Shown here: positions 1 through 7,730 of the stretch, piece by piece
Position numbering within the stretch: the first letter of the stretch is position 1
Layout of the letters: each line of letters begins with the position of its first letter
Source of the DNA: an uncultured Opitutia bacterium
GTDB taxonomy: Bacteria > Verrucomicrobiota > Verrucomicrobiia > Opitutales > Opitutaceae
Reading direction: 5' to 3'
Assembly: GCA_903896015.1 (NCBI GenBank)
Contig: CAITWF010000055.1
Coordinates: 1 to 64,000 of the forward strand
DNA: 64,000 nucleotides
The notes under the pieces: model-generated
What the model saw: the letters and a program-made list of their open reading frames with translations, nothing else
Told to the model about the DNA's origin: nothing
The model's database searches: none
Made by a program: the position numbers and the translations under genes

Positions 1-2
1 AA

Positions 3-296
3 CGAAGCACCTTGCACCACTACGTTTCCCGGTTCCCCAAGGCCAACCGAGCGCTGAACGACTGGGCCCGACTGGTGCTCAGCGGCAAATGGCAAAATCT
101 CGTCGAAACCCGCCGCATGTTTCCTCACGCCGACCAAGTAAGAGTGAAAAGCGGGAAAGTCGTCACTATCTTCAACGTGTGCGGCAACGATTTCCGCCTT
201 ATCACTGCCATCCACTACGACCGACAGAAGGTCTTTGTCCTTAATTTTCTCACTCACGCCGAATATAGCCGCAACGATTGGAAGAACCGCCTATGA
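3..296 (+). CDS. higB: HigB-like mRNA interferase toxin, 5' end outside window
   Basis: Toxin of a type II toxin-antitoxin pair. The HigB family consists of ribosome-associated mRNA endonucleases of about 95-105 residues. The frame is open to the left edge and the first visible codons read R-S-T-L-H-H-Y, which fits the usual N-terminal stretch of the family, so a few codons probably lie upstream; a TTG at 12 is the only in-window alternative start. The C-terminal half, with FRLITAIHYDRQKVFVLNFLTHAEY, is the typical HigB core. The stop overlaps the antitoxin start (ATGA), so the two are translationally coupled. The order toxin-then-antitoxin is the usual HigBA order. Confidence 0.8.
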   Translation, partial: RSTLHHYVSRFPKANRALNDWARLVLSGKWQNLVETRRMFPHADQVRVKSGKVVTIFNVCGNDFRLITAIHYDRQKVFVLNFLTHAEYSRNDWKNRL

Positions 297-718
297 AAAC
301 CGCGACCCCAACCTCAACGCCTTACGCGAAGATTCCCAAAACCTATGCCGGGTTGATGGCGCTGCACCTGCTTCGACCCATTCGGGACCAGGTTGATGCG
401 GACGATGCCTCCGAGATGATTGACCTGCTCGCCGGACACACCCTCAACGCCGAACAGGCCGATTACCTCGACCTCCTGAGTGATCTCTATGAAAAATGGG
501 AGCACACCCAATTTCCCCTCAGCCGGGCAACGGGAGCGGAGCTGCTGCGTCTCGCGCTCGCGGAACGCAACGAAGGGGCGGCTAATCTCGCGAAACTTCT
601 CGGGATTGATGTGTCGCTCTCCTATCGGCTCCTGCGCGGTGAACGACAATTGACCGCCACACAGATTCGAAAAGTCGCGGACACCTACGGTATCGATCCG
701 ATGGCACTTCTGCCGTGA
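293..718 (+). CDS. higA: HigA-like antitoxin, HTH domain
   Basis: Antitoxin partner of the upstream HigB. The 141-residue protein carries a C-terminal Cro/C1-type helix-turn-helix at about residues 88-135 (AANLAKLLGIDVSLSYRLLRG, then LTATQIRKVADTYGID), which would bind the module's own promoter, and an N-terminal part that should neutralise the toxin. The ATG at 293 was chosen because it sits in an ATGA overlap with the higB stop; a TTG at 278 in the same frame is less likely. The family normally autoregulates; the operator would lie left of the window. Confidence 0.82.
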   Translation: MKTATPTSTPYAKIPKTYAGLMALHLLRPIRDQVDADDASEMIDLLAGHTLNAEQADYLDLLSDLYEKWEHTQFPLSRATGAELLRLALAERNEGAANLAKLLGIDVSLSYRLLRGERQLTATQIRKVADTYGIDPMALLP

Positions 719-820
719 GCGGCGCGGGGGGACCGAAGTGGTTATTAGCATCACCTTGGTTCGTGTTGAAATCGCGCGTCCTCCGCCATTTTTCTCCTCT
801 GAGGAGGAGAATCCCGAAGC

Positions 821-848
821 TAGGTTGCCAGCTTGACGCGGCAACCTA
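821..848 (+). terminator. Hairpin downstream of higA
   Basis: TAGGTTGCC (821-829) and GGCAACCTA (840-848) form a 9-bp perfect stem with a 10-nt loop, about 100 nt after the higA stop. There is no clear U tract, so it may be a weak terminator or a mobile-element end. The same 9-mer TAGGTTGCC recurs at 1788-1796, on the other side of the integrase remnant. Confidence 0.4.
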
Positions 849-866
849 AGCATGAATGTCTAATCG

Positions 867-1243
867 ATGTTCTCTGTCAGCCGGTTTAAGAACCGGAACG
901 GCGTGTTCTCGTTCCGCGTCGATGGTCAGCTCAACGGCGTCCGCATCCGCCGCAACTTCAAGAGTCAGGAGGAGGCTGCCGCCGAAAAGGGCGTCCTTGA
1001 ACTCAAGGCGCTGCAACTGGCGTCGAGACTCTGTAAGGCGCCGACTAAACGTATCAGTCGTGGTAATTCTAATTGGCGCTGGACAAGCATGAGCAGAAGC
1101 TCATTTCTGCGTCCCAGCTAACCACGATTAACCGGCACATGAAGGCGCTGAAAAAGCACTTCCCGGGCATCACCGTCGCCGAATTGAATGCGACACACTT
1201 GACGGCGTATTTCCAGCGAGCCAACGGGCCCCTCAAGACCTAG
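867..1243 (+). pseudogene. Tyrosine site-specific integrase, N-terminal remnant
   Basis: The first frame (from ATG 867) reads MFSVSRFKNRNGVFSFRVDG, followed by VRIRRNFKSQEEAAAEK and LELKALQLAS. This is the arm-type N-terminal segment of phage-like tyrosine integrases common in Verrucomicrobia. After about 1030 the homology moves to another frame, where from about 1080 it reads DKHEQKLISASQLTTINRHM, then KALKKHFPGITVAELNATHL and ends at TAG 1241-1243; this is the SAM-like core-binding domain. The catalytic domain with the R-H-R-Y residues is absent. The gene is therefore frameshifted and truncated, and marks an old integration. Confidence 0.75.
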
Positions 1244-1293
1244 GCCGCCCAGCGATGGCTTGCCAGAGGACCACCGCTCACTACCGTGCGGCT

Positions 1294-1506
1294 ATGTCCA
1301 CCGTGCCTGAAATTGAGGCAGCTATCGAACGGCTTTCTCCCCCGCAAATCCGGGAACTGGCTGATTGGCTGACTGACCGCCTGTTACCCGGTGAAACGCC
1401 GGCTATGCTGGCGGCGCTCGACGCGGGCATTCGTTCGTTGGAAAGCGAGCCGACCGTGCCGGCAGAAGACGTGCGCAAGAAAATCAAGGCATGGACTACC
1501 GGGTAA
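1294..1506 (+). CDS. Small antitoxin of a RelE/ParE-type module
   Basis: Encodes 70 residues beginning MSTVPEIEAAIERLSPPQIR, followed by ELADWLTDRLLPGETPAMLAALDAGIRSLE. This helical, acidic layout matches antitoxins encoded just upstream of ParE/RelE toxins. It overlaps the toxin gene by 16 nt (1491-1506), which indicates a coupled pair. The ATG at 1294 is preferred over one at 1255 because only the residues from 1294 look like the family. No experimental partner is known to me; the call rests on size, composition and the downstream toxin. Confidence 0.7.
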   Translation: MSTVPEIEAAIERLSPPQIRELADWLTDRLLPGETPAMLAALDAGIRSLESEPTVPAEDVRKKIKAWTTG

Positions 1507-1790
1507 CGTTCGCGGCCCACGCGGACCGAGACCTGGAGGAGATCGTTCGCTTTCTTGCTCAAAAGAATCCAGGTGCAGCCGAGCGGCTGGGTAATGCTTT
1601 GGTTGATGATGCGCTTTCACTTTCAAGCCTGCCACGGCGTGGCGTGGCTTTCCAGCAGCGCCCGGAGTATCGGCGAATTCTGCACCGGCCGTGGTTCCTG
1701 ATTTTTTACCGGATCGACGAAGCCCGGCGGTTGGTGGAGGTCGCGAGAATCTGGGACGCACGTCAAGACCCGGACACGTTCCGCCTTTAG
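1491..1790 (+). CDS. RelE/ParE family toxin
   Basis: A 99-residue protein with the ParE/RelE fold signature: an N-terminal strand (MDYRVTFAAHADRDLEEIVR), two helices, then RPEYRRILHRPWFLIFYRID and VEVARIWDARQDP near the end, the typical last strands of the family. Members either cut ribosome-bound mRNA (RelE) or poison gyrase (ParE); the sequence alone does not decide. The start overlaps the antitoxin's 3' end. The stop TAG (1788-1790) is the first part of a TAGGTTGCC 9-mer also found at 821. Confidence 0.8.
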   Translation: MDYRVTFAAHADRDLEEIVRFLAQKNPGAAERLGNALVDDALSLSSLPRRGVAFQQRPEYRRILHRPWFLIFYRIDEARRLVEVARIWDARQDPDTFRL

Positions 1791-1872
1791 GTTGCCCCAA
1801 GGTTGCCGGCGGTTCGGTTTTTGCTTCCACTTCGTTTCGTCTGCATGTTGCTTGTTTCCGTTCGCAATAGAT

Positions 1873-2245
1873 TAACCGGCGCTGTTGCAAAAATCGTAAC
1901 GCGTCCCGAAAGCCCGCCGTATGAGGCAAGCAGAACGGTAGCCGGGGTGGGCCAACGGTTGAGGAGATGGCGCGAATCAACGCTTCATGCTGCTGATTGG
2001 GTTGCAAGCGAGAGCGGAGCCGCTGACCGAAAGCAGATTTAAGGCGGTGCATGGCGGACTTGCGCAAGAGAGCGGCGATGGTAACCGACGGCGACTTTCC
2101 AATCCGGACGTCCCAGGAACCGCACCTCCTCAATGGCTCGATTGCGTTCGCGCCAGTCGCGGCCGGGATGAAGCACAGCGCGTTTGCCGGGCGGCGCGAT
2201 CAGTTTTGCGCGGTGTCGTCGGGCCGCGGCATAGCACACGCATTT
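1873..2245 (-). pseudogene. IS5-like transposase, 3' remnant with frameshift
   Basis: On the minus strand, from about 2245 to 2060, the sequence reads AAARRHRAKLIAPPGKRAVL, then GRDWRERNRAIEEVRFLGR and VAVGYHRRSLAQ, the characteristic C-terminal region of DDE transposases of the IS5 kind (…LGR..WK…GYHRRSLAE…). It then shifts frame near 2060 and continues SAMHRLKSAFGQRLRSRL, QPNQQHEALIRAI down to about 1880. At 1873-1891 lies GGCGCTGTTGCAAAAATCG, which resembles a terminal inverted repeat of such elements. The 5' half and the other end are missing, so this is a dead fragment. It fills the otherwise gene-free stretch 1791-2330. Confidence 0.65.
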
Positions 2246-2276
2246 TGGTCTATGGCGCGCGGGTGACGATGCGCAC

Positions 2277-2318
2277 CATAAAACAGAAAGCGGCGCCCAC
2301 CCCGGGGGATGGACGCCG
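2277..2318 (-). terminator. Rho-independent terminator of the mtrB-like operon
   Basis: The stem pairs 2291-2302 with 2307-2318 (two G-U wobbles on the minus strand) and is followed in the minus direction by a U-rich run (complement of 2277-2290, GCTTTCTGTTTTAT). It lies 20 nt past the stop of the minus-strand porin gene at 2338. Confidence 0.75.
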
Positions 2319-2337
2319 CGCGACCTAATGAACAATT

Positions 2338-4569
2338 TTAGAGGGCGTGCTCGAGTGTGACGTAGGCGACAGGACCGTGGAAATTGAGGTTTCCGCCGGA
2401 CGTGTCGTTTGCGCTGTCGAAGTAGCCGACTTTGGCGTTGCCGATCCACTTATCGGAGAACTTGTGCTTCAGTCCAACTGTGGCCTGGACGTCACGCACC
2501 GCGACGCCGTAGGGCGTCGTGTAGGCCGCTAGCACGGCGTTACCGTTAGCCGCGTGATAGTAGTTCACCTGGACTTGGGCGTCGGTGAGTTTGTCCACCA
2601 CGAATCCAGCCAGCGCGCTGCCCGACAGGTAATTGTTGTTCGAGTTTTGAACGACTCCGTTGACGTTCCACGCGCTGGCAGTCGCGGTCGCGACTGTCAC
2701 ACCGGCGTTCGGATAGACGGTGTTGATCTGGTTGAACACAGCGTTGCCGTTGAGCTGCACGTAGCACTGTGTGCTAGGCGTCCAGTCAATCGTCTCACCC
2801 AGCATGTAGTTCTTGCCGTCGAGCGAGTCGTTGGCCGGGAAGGTCGGCAGGAAACCGGTCACCTGCATCTTGCTGAGCTGCGACACGAAGCGCGTCGTGA
2901 AGCTCAGGGCCATGGTCGGCTTCACGATCGCGGTGAGCTTGTAGCCGGTGTCGGTCGAATCCAGCAGGTAGTTGTCACCGAGGCGGCTGCCATAGCCCGC
3001 GTAGTCATCCTTGTGACCCTTCCGGTAAATTTCCGCGCGTAGCGTGAAGATTGAAGAAGCTTTCCAGTTCGCGCCGAGTTTGTAGTTACCGTGGTCCTCG
3101 CTGGTGTTGTTGAGGGCGAGCGTGCCAACGGCCGCAGTAAGCGGATTGTAGGACGACGTGTTTTGATCGATGCCGTTGAGGCTGCGCTTGCTGCCCGTGA
3201 AGTAGAGCGCGAGATCCTTGATGCCGGTGTAGCGGAGATCCAGGACGGGCGTTTCTGAATTCTGGTGGAGCTTCGACCATTGCAGGCGCGGCGTACTGGC
3301 GAGTGTCGTCGCGGGGGTCCCCGAGGCGGCGACCACGGTGTAGCTGCTCGCGGCGCGGGCGAACTCATCCTGCGCACGCAGCGCGAGCGTCGCGGTGAAG
3401 TTTTTCGTGGGCTTGAGCTCCAGGGCGATGTTGCCGGTGAAATCCTTGACGCGGGCGCCGCCGAGGAGGCCGAGATTGTTGTCAGTCGCCACCACCACGG
3501 GACCTGTCGCCGTGGGCGTGGTGGTGTAGATCGGACGATCGCCGCTGAGATCGGAGTGCACGAGTTCGTAATTGAGGCCGAGGCGCAGGCTGACCCGGTC
3601 GCTGAGCACCGTGTCCGACGTCGCCGTCACACCGGAGGTCTTCGTCGCCGAGCCGTCCGACTGCGATTGCACGATCTGGTTGTTCCAGTTCACCGCGGAG
3701 ACCGCAGCTTTCGCGATCGCCTGCGGGCTCGCCACTTGGCCAGTCGGCACAGTCGTCGAGAGACTCGCGATCGACCACGGCACGACCTCACCGGGGAAAC
3801 GCGTGACATAGCGCGTATCGAGGTTGTTAGTCTGATCGCCGAAGAGCGTCAGCTCGATCGTCGTCTTGCCAATGGTCTTTTGCGCGATCGCTTCGAGCCG
3901 TTGATGGCGTTCGCCGATGTTAATGTAGCTCGGGACAATCTTGCGCGCAGGGGTGACCGGATTGGGCGCAAGGTTGTAAGCGAGGCCGGTCAGATCCGTA
4001 TCCCCCCAGATTGTGGAGTCCTTGCGGCCGTCGCGCAGCTCATTCGTGTAACGGAGCGTGAGCGCGGGCGCGTTGGGCATAGCCAGCTTGGCCTCGGCCC
4101 AGAATTTCGCTCGGTCGAGGTGGAGATCCTCGTTCTGCAATGGCAACCATTGCTTGTTGAGCGGGAAAAATCCGCCCACGCCGTCGTAGAAGGTGCGGAA
4201 GCGCTTGTAGCCGACTTCGACAGAGCCGACCTCGTTCTTGGTGACATTGATCTGCGCGAGGTAATCCTCGCTGCCGGTCATGGCCTTGCCGTCTACGGTG
4301 AGCGTCGTGGTTTTCGAGAGATCCTTCGAGAGATGAAGGTCCTCGATGCCGACACCACCGTCCTTGGGCTGCTGGGTGCGGCGTTCGAAGGCGGTCTTGT
4401 CGCCGGTAATATCGGCGGCCTGGCCGGTGATCTTAATATAGCTGTCGTAGGTTGGGAAGGCGTCGGTTTGCTTTTGCGCCGACACCCGATTGGGCAGAGC
4501 TACGAGGAGAAGCGCGACGCTCGACAACATGCCGGCGCTGCGAAAGAGGAGGTAAAAATTTGCTTTCAT
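2338..4569 (-). CDS. MtrB/PioB-like outer-membrane beta-barrel
   Basis: Predicted porin sheath of a porin-cytochrome conduit that lets a periplasmic multihaem cytochrome cross the outer membrane. The 743-residue protein has a signal peptide (residues about 1-31, ending …NRVSAQ) and then continuous alternating beta-strand sequence rich in aromatic and polar residues (for example LTLRYTNELRDGRK, TVGLKHKFSDKWIG, NAKVGYFDSAND), ending in the strand VAYVTLEHAL. Its size fits MtrB/PioB (about 700-800). The N-terminal CXXC pair of Shewanella MtrB is not present; only one Cys is seen in the mature part. The gene follows the octaheme gene by 24 nt in one operon. It could also be a related barrel of unknown cargo, but the cytochrome partner supports the call. 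Confidence 0.8.
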   Translation of the reverse strand: MKANFYLLFRSAGMLSSVALLLVALPNRVSAQKQTDAFPTYDSYIKITGQAADITGDKTAFERRTQQPKDGGVGIEDLHLSKDLSKTTTLTVDGKAMTGSEDYLAQINVTKNEVGSVEVGYKRFRTFYDGVGGFFPLNKQWLPLQNEDLHLDRAKFWAEAKLAMPNAPALTLRYTNELRDGRKDSTIWGDTDLTGLAYNLAPNPVTPARKIVPSYINIGERHQRLEAIAQKTIGKTTIELTLFGDQTNNLDTRYVTRFPGEVVPWSIASLSTTVPTGQVASPQAIAKAAVSAVNWNNQIVQSQSDGSATKTSGVTATSDTVLSDRVSLRLGLNYELVHSDLSGDRPIYTTTPTATGPVVVATDNNLGLLGGARVKDFTGNIALELKPTKNFTATLALRAQDEFARAASSYTVVAASGTPATTLASTPRLQWSKLHQNSETPVLDLRYTGIKDLALYFTGSKRSLNGIDQNTSSYNPLTAAVGTLALNNTSEDHGNYKLGANWKASSIFTLRAEIYRKGHKDDYAGYGSRLGDNYLLDSTDTGYKLTAIVKPTMALSFTTRFVSQLSKMQVTGFLPTFPANDSLDGKNYMLGETIDWTPSTQCYVQLNGNAVFNQINTVYPNAGVTVATATASAWNVNGVVQNSNNNYLSGSALAGFVVDKLTDAQVQVNYYHAANGNAVLAAYTTPYGVAVRDVQATVGLKHKFSDKWIGNAKVGYFDSANDTSGGNLNFHGPVAYVTLEHAL

Positions 4570-4593
4570 GGCGTGCAGGGATGAGGTGGCGCG

Positions 4594-5385
4594 TTAATAG
4601 CGGAGGTGGTAGTTGGCGTTTGAGCCGTGCGGCGCCTCGTGGCAGCCGGAGCTCCAGCAGGTGCCCTGCATGAGGCGCGAGTTGTGATTCTGCGCACTGG
4701 GATTGATCGCGTTGGCGTTAAGCACGCCGCCGCCGGCGCTCTCGAGATGGCAGCGGAGGCAGAGATTCGCGTCGCGGGCAACGAGCATCTTCGCGTTGAC
4801 CGTGCCGTGCGGGTTGTGGCAAGAGATGCAGCCTTCGCGCATGGCGCCGTGCTCGTAGACGAACGGACCCTTTTGCTCAGTGTGGCACTTCACGCAGGTG
4901 GCGTTCATGCCCTCAAGATCGGCGCCGGTGCCGACCACCGCGTTGCCCTTGTGGACTTCGTGGCAGTCGCCGCAGCTCATCTTGCCGTTCATCACCTGGT
5001 GGCTGTTCGGCAGGCTGAACTGCGCGCGCTTGTCGAGATGGCACTGGAAGCACGTGTCGGGCGATTTCTTCGGGTTGACGATGTTCGTTTTCCCGCCGCC
5101 GGCCGCGACGTGGATGCTGCCCGCGCCGTGGCAGGCCTCGCAGCTCGTGTCGCCCAGTTTCGGATCGGCGAGGTTAAGCTTCGCGTGGCTGGCCGTGGCG
5201 AAGTGATCGGTTTTGTCTTCGTGGCATTGTTTGCACTCTTTGGTGCCAACAAATTTCGCGCCCGCGACCTGCGGCGGGGCGACGAGCGTGCGGTTCGCGG
5301 CGACGCATCCGATCAGCACGAGGCCCCAGAGGGCGGTGCCGCCGATGATGAGCGCGGTTTTATTCCAGCGAGGAGGTGAGATCAT
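4594..5385 (-). CDS. MtrA/DmsE-like periplasmic octaheme cytochrome c
   Basis: Predicted electron wire inserted into the MtrB-like barrel. The 263-residue protein has an N-terminal hydrophobic segment (about residues 10-27, WGLVLIGC) that could be a lipobox or membrane anchor. Seven CXXCH haem sites follow: CKQCH, CEACH, CFQCH, CGDCH, CVKCH, CISCH, CLRCH. An eighth near the end is CWSSGCH (C-X4-CH), followed by EAPHGSN and the end motif NYHLRY typical of DmsE/MtrA-type proteins. Classical MtrA/DmsE members have ten haems, so this is a shorter variant. It is the first gene of the operon, starting at ATG 5385 and transcribed divergently from the small cytochrome c at 5686. Confidence 0.85.
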   Translation of the reverse strand: MISPPRWNKTALIIGGTALWGLVLIGCVAANRTLVAPPQVAGAKFVGTKECKQCHEDKTDHFATASHAKLNLADPKLGDTSCEACHGAGSIHVAAGGGKTNIVNPKKSPDTCFQCHLDKRAQFSLPNSHQVMNGKMSCGDCHEVHKGNAVVGTGADLEGMNATCVKCHTEQKGPFVYEHGAMREGCISCHNPHGTVNAKMLVARDANLCLRCHLESAGGGVLNANAINPSAQNHNSRLMQGTCWSSGCHEAPHGSNANYHLRY

Positions 5386-5685
5386 GGTGAAAAAGGATTC
5401 GAGGTGAGAGCAGCGGTGTGGTGGAGGGTATTTTCTGAGTTAGCGTGATTCATCATGCCTGATCATCGACCCAGTAGCTGCGCATGGGTTGCCTAGCTCT
5501 GCGCAGACCTTGGTTTTTTTCGATCGCGATAACGACAAGATCTGCGCGCCCGCAAAAACAAAATCTGCGGCATCGTCGCCAAGATGCGAAGAGCAAGATC
5601 AGCGCACTTCGCCGATAGTGAACACGACCGCGCAGCTGATCCTCACGCCGCGATCAACAAGCCTCCAACCAAGATTATCCTCCTC
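5386..5685. promoter_or_regulatory. Divergent control region with tandem CGCA-N4-TTG boxes
   Basis: This is the 300-nt divergent gap between the octaheme and small cytochrome genes. CGCATGGGTTGCC (5481-5493) and CGCAGACCTTGGT (5502-5514) are direct repeats spaced exactly 21 bp. On the opposite strand two CGCAGATYTTG-type boxes lie at about 5538-5548 and 5561-5571, 23 bp apart. These belong to the motif family described in the findings. No gene fits here. Confidence 0.55.
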
Positions 5686-6015
5686 ATGAAAAACTCCCAC
5701 CGCCTCCTCGCGCTCGCACTCACCTGCGCCGCACTCTCCGCCTACGGCGCCGATGCCGCCGCCACCTGGACCGATCAATGCGCCAAGTGCCACGGCGCTG
5801 ACGGCAAGGGTGAAACCAAAATGGGCAAGAAGCTCGGCATCGCCGATCTCACCGACGCCGCCATCCAAGCGAAGTTCACCGACGCCGACGTCCTAAAATT
5901 CGTGAAGGAGGGCATCAAGGACAAGGAAGGTAAGCTTGCGATGAAGCCGATCGAGGGCCTCACCGACGACGACATCAAGGCCCTCGTGCCCGTGGTCCGC
6001 GGCTTCAAGAAATAA
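5686..6015 (+). CDS. Small periplasmic class I cytochrome c
   Basis: A 109-residue soluble electron carrier. A signal peptide (about residues 1-21, …LSAYGADA) precedes one haem site, CAKCHGADGKG, and the likely axial Met lies in KLAMKPIEGLTDDDIKALV. The ATG at 5686 starts a clean signal peptide; longer versions of the frame lack one. It begins the operon 5686-10049 and would shuttle electrons between the inner-membrane complex encoded downstream and the octaheme cytochrome encoded divergently (inference). A close paralog of the same size is encoded at 23268-23603. Confidence 0.88.
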   Translation: MKNSHRLLALALTCAALSAYGADAAATWTDQCAKCHGADGKGETKMGKKLGIADLTDAAIQAKFTDADVLKFVKEGIKDKEGKLAMKPIEGLTDDDIKALVPVVRGFKK

Positions 6016-6040
6016 CCGCCGGCGATCGCACCCCGCCGCC

Positions 6041-6718
6041 ATGAACTATTCTCCCCCGTCTGCGCCAAACGAGAAAGCCGCCCGCACCAACTTAATGCTG
6101 GTTGGCATCGCGGTGGGGTTTCTCGTGTTCGCGGCGTTGTTCACGAAAAACCTCTGGGGTCGCGTCGAACCGCGAAAGGAAATTCCACTCGTCGACAAAA
6201 AATTCCTCGAGACCACGCCGTGGCGCAAGACCTACGCGGATTTCGTGAAGGCCAAGGACAAGGATGCGCTCGAGGACTACGATTGCTACGGCTGCCACGA
6301 GAAGAACAAGGCTCCACCGATCCGTTATGACAAGGCCGGGAAGATTCTCATCCCAAAGGAGCATTCCGACATCGTGATGGGCCACGGCTCGCACGATCGA
6401 AACAATCTCTGCTTCAACTGCCACAACGAGCAGAACCTCACAACGCTCCAGGTCCGCGACGGTCGCGAAGTGAAGTTCGATAACATCCCGCCGCTGTGCG
6501 GCAGCTGCCACGGCCCGACCTACCGCGACTGGGAAGCCGGCGCACACGGTCGGATCAGTGGCAGTTGGAACCACGCCAACGAGGCCGACTTCACCCGGCT
6601 CAGTTGTGCAAACTGCCACAACCCGCACGCGCCGAAAATTCCCACGCGCGAGCCCGCTCCCGGCCCGCATCTCCTGCGCGCCAATCCGGAAACCCACGCC
6701 ACCGAGGCGACCCACTGA
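6041..6718 (+). CDS. Membrane-anchored tetraheme cytochrome c
   Basis: A 225-residue protein with one N-terminal transmembrane anchor (about residues 17-36, LMLVGIAVGFLVFAALF) and a periplasmic domain carrying four haem sites: CYGCH, CFNCH, CGSCH and CANCHNPH. Together with the following ferredoxin and NrfD subunits it forms a cytochrome/iron-sulfur/NrfD set as in Hmc, Qrc or alternative-complex-III-like quinone oxidoreductases, where the cytochrome is the periplasmic electron entry or exit. It starts 26 nt after the small cytochrome; the next gene starts 1 nt past its stop. The exact family is not recognised beyond 'cytochrome c3-like'. Confidence 0.82.
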   Translation: MNYSPPSAPNEKAARTNLMLVGIAVGFLVFAALFTKNLWGRVEPRKEIPLVDKKFLETTPWRKTYADFVKAKDKDALEDYDCYGCHEKNKAPPIRYDKAGKILIPKEHSDIVMGHGSHDRNNLCFNCHNEQNLTTLQVRDGREVKFDNIPPLCGSCHGPTYRDWEAGAHGRISGSWNHANEADFTRLSCANCHNPHAPKIPTREPAPGPHLLRANPETHATEATH

Positions 6719-6719
6719 C

Positions 6720-7664
6720 ATGGCTCCCAACTCTCCCTCACTCGACAAAACCTCCGACGCCGCGATGTCGCGTCGCAATTTTTTGCGCGGCTCCGCGGCC
6801 GTCGGCGGACTCACGGCGCTCGCCGCCAGTCTCTCGCCGCTGCGCGAGTTGCATGATTTCACCAACACCGATCAGTTCCTCCAGAAATATTACAAGGAAC
6901 TCACGCCCGACGACATGGCTAAGGTCCTCAAGCGCATCGAGAGCGAGGTCGAAAAAAACTACGGCGTCCGTCCGCACGTTCGCGATCTCAAGCCGATGGA
7001 CGGCGTCGAGTTCGTCTACTGTCTGAATCTCACGCGCTGCATCGGCTGCCGTAAATGCGTCCATGCCTGCGTCAACGAGAACAACCAGTCGCGCAGCCCC
7101 GAGATCCAATATATCCGCGTGCTCAAGCTGCCGCACGGCTCGATGGACGTGGAGAAGGCCGATCAGAATTACGCGCCGGCGTCGGTGCCGGAAAAGGGAT
7201 TTTTCTACATGCCGGTGCAATGCCAGCAGTGCAAAAATCCGCCGTGCGTGAAAGTCTGCCCCGTCCACGCCACGTGGCAGGAGAAGGATGGCATCACCGT
7301 AATCGACTACGACTGGTGCATCGGCTGCCGCTACTGCGAGGCCGCGTGTCCGTATTTCGCGCGGCGCTTCAATTTCACGAAACCGGAAATTCCGAAGGAC
7401 CGGCTTAACACGAATATGGCCTACCTCGGCAACCGCCCGCGCAAACAGGGCGTGATGGAGAAATGCCACTTCTGCATCCAGCGCACGCGCGCGGGCCGCT
7501 ACCCGGCGTGTCTCGAAGTCTGCCCCGTCGGCGCACGCAAATTCGGCAACATCCTCGATCCGAACAGCGAGGTTTCCTACATCCTCCGCGAGAAACGCGT
7601 GTTCATTCAGTTGAAGGAGGAAATGGGGACCTCCCCGCGCTTCTTCTACTACTTCGACAAATAG
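6720..7664 (+). CDS. Tat-exported ferredoxin subunit with four [4Fe-4S] motifs
   Basis: Iron-sulfur subunit (HybA/DmsB/NrfC-like) of a quinone oxidoreductase. The 314-residue protein has a twin-arginine signal (SRRNFLRGSAAVGG at residues about 17-30), so it is folded before export and faces the periplasm. Four cysteine sets are visible: CIGCRKCVHAC, CQQCKNPPCVKVC, CIGCRYCEAAC and CHFCIQRTRAGRYPACLEVC, enough for four cubane clusters. The start at 6720 lies 2 nt after the preceding stop and just ahead of the Tat signal. It should pass electrons between the tetraheme cytochrome and the NrfD-type subunit encoded next. Confidence 0.9.
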   Translation: MAPNSPSLDKTSDAAMSRRNFLRGSAAVGGLTALAASLSPLRELHDFTNTDQFLQKYYKELTPDDMAKVLKRIESEVEKNYGVRPHVRDLKPMDGVEFVYCLNLTRCIGCRKCVHACVNENNQSRSPEIQYIRVLKLPHGSMDVEKADQNYAPASVPEKGFFYMPVQCQQCKNPPCVKVCPVHATWQEKDGITVIDYDWCIGCRYCEAACPYFARRFNFTKPEIPKDRLNTNMAYLGNRPRKQGVMEKCHFCIQRTRAGRYPACLEVCPVGARKFGNILDPNSEVSYILREKRVFIQLKEEMGTSPRFFYYFDK

Positions 7665-7730
7665 TCCGGCCGAAATTCTCGGCGGCTTCACCCTCGCAAC
7701 CTCCGGTTCCCTCCCCCTCTCCCTCGCAAA

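Noticed and set aside
1803-2042. Plus-strand ORF of 79 codons in the gap after the toxin gene.
   Set aside because: The opposite strand carries recognisable transposase residues over the same stretch, so the plus frame is accidental.
2338-4569. Full identification of the barrel as MtrB of the Shewanella type.
   Set aside because: The N-terminal CXXC pair is lacking and sequence alone shows only the barrel pattern and cytochrome partner, so only 'MtrB/PioB-like' is claimed.
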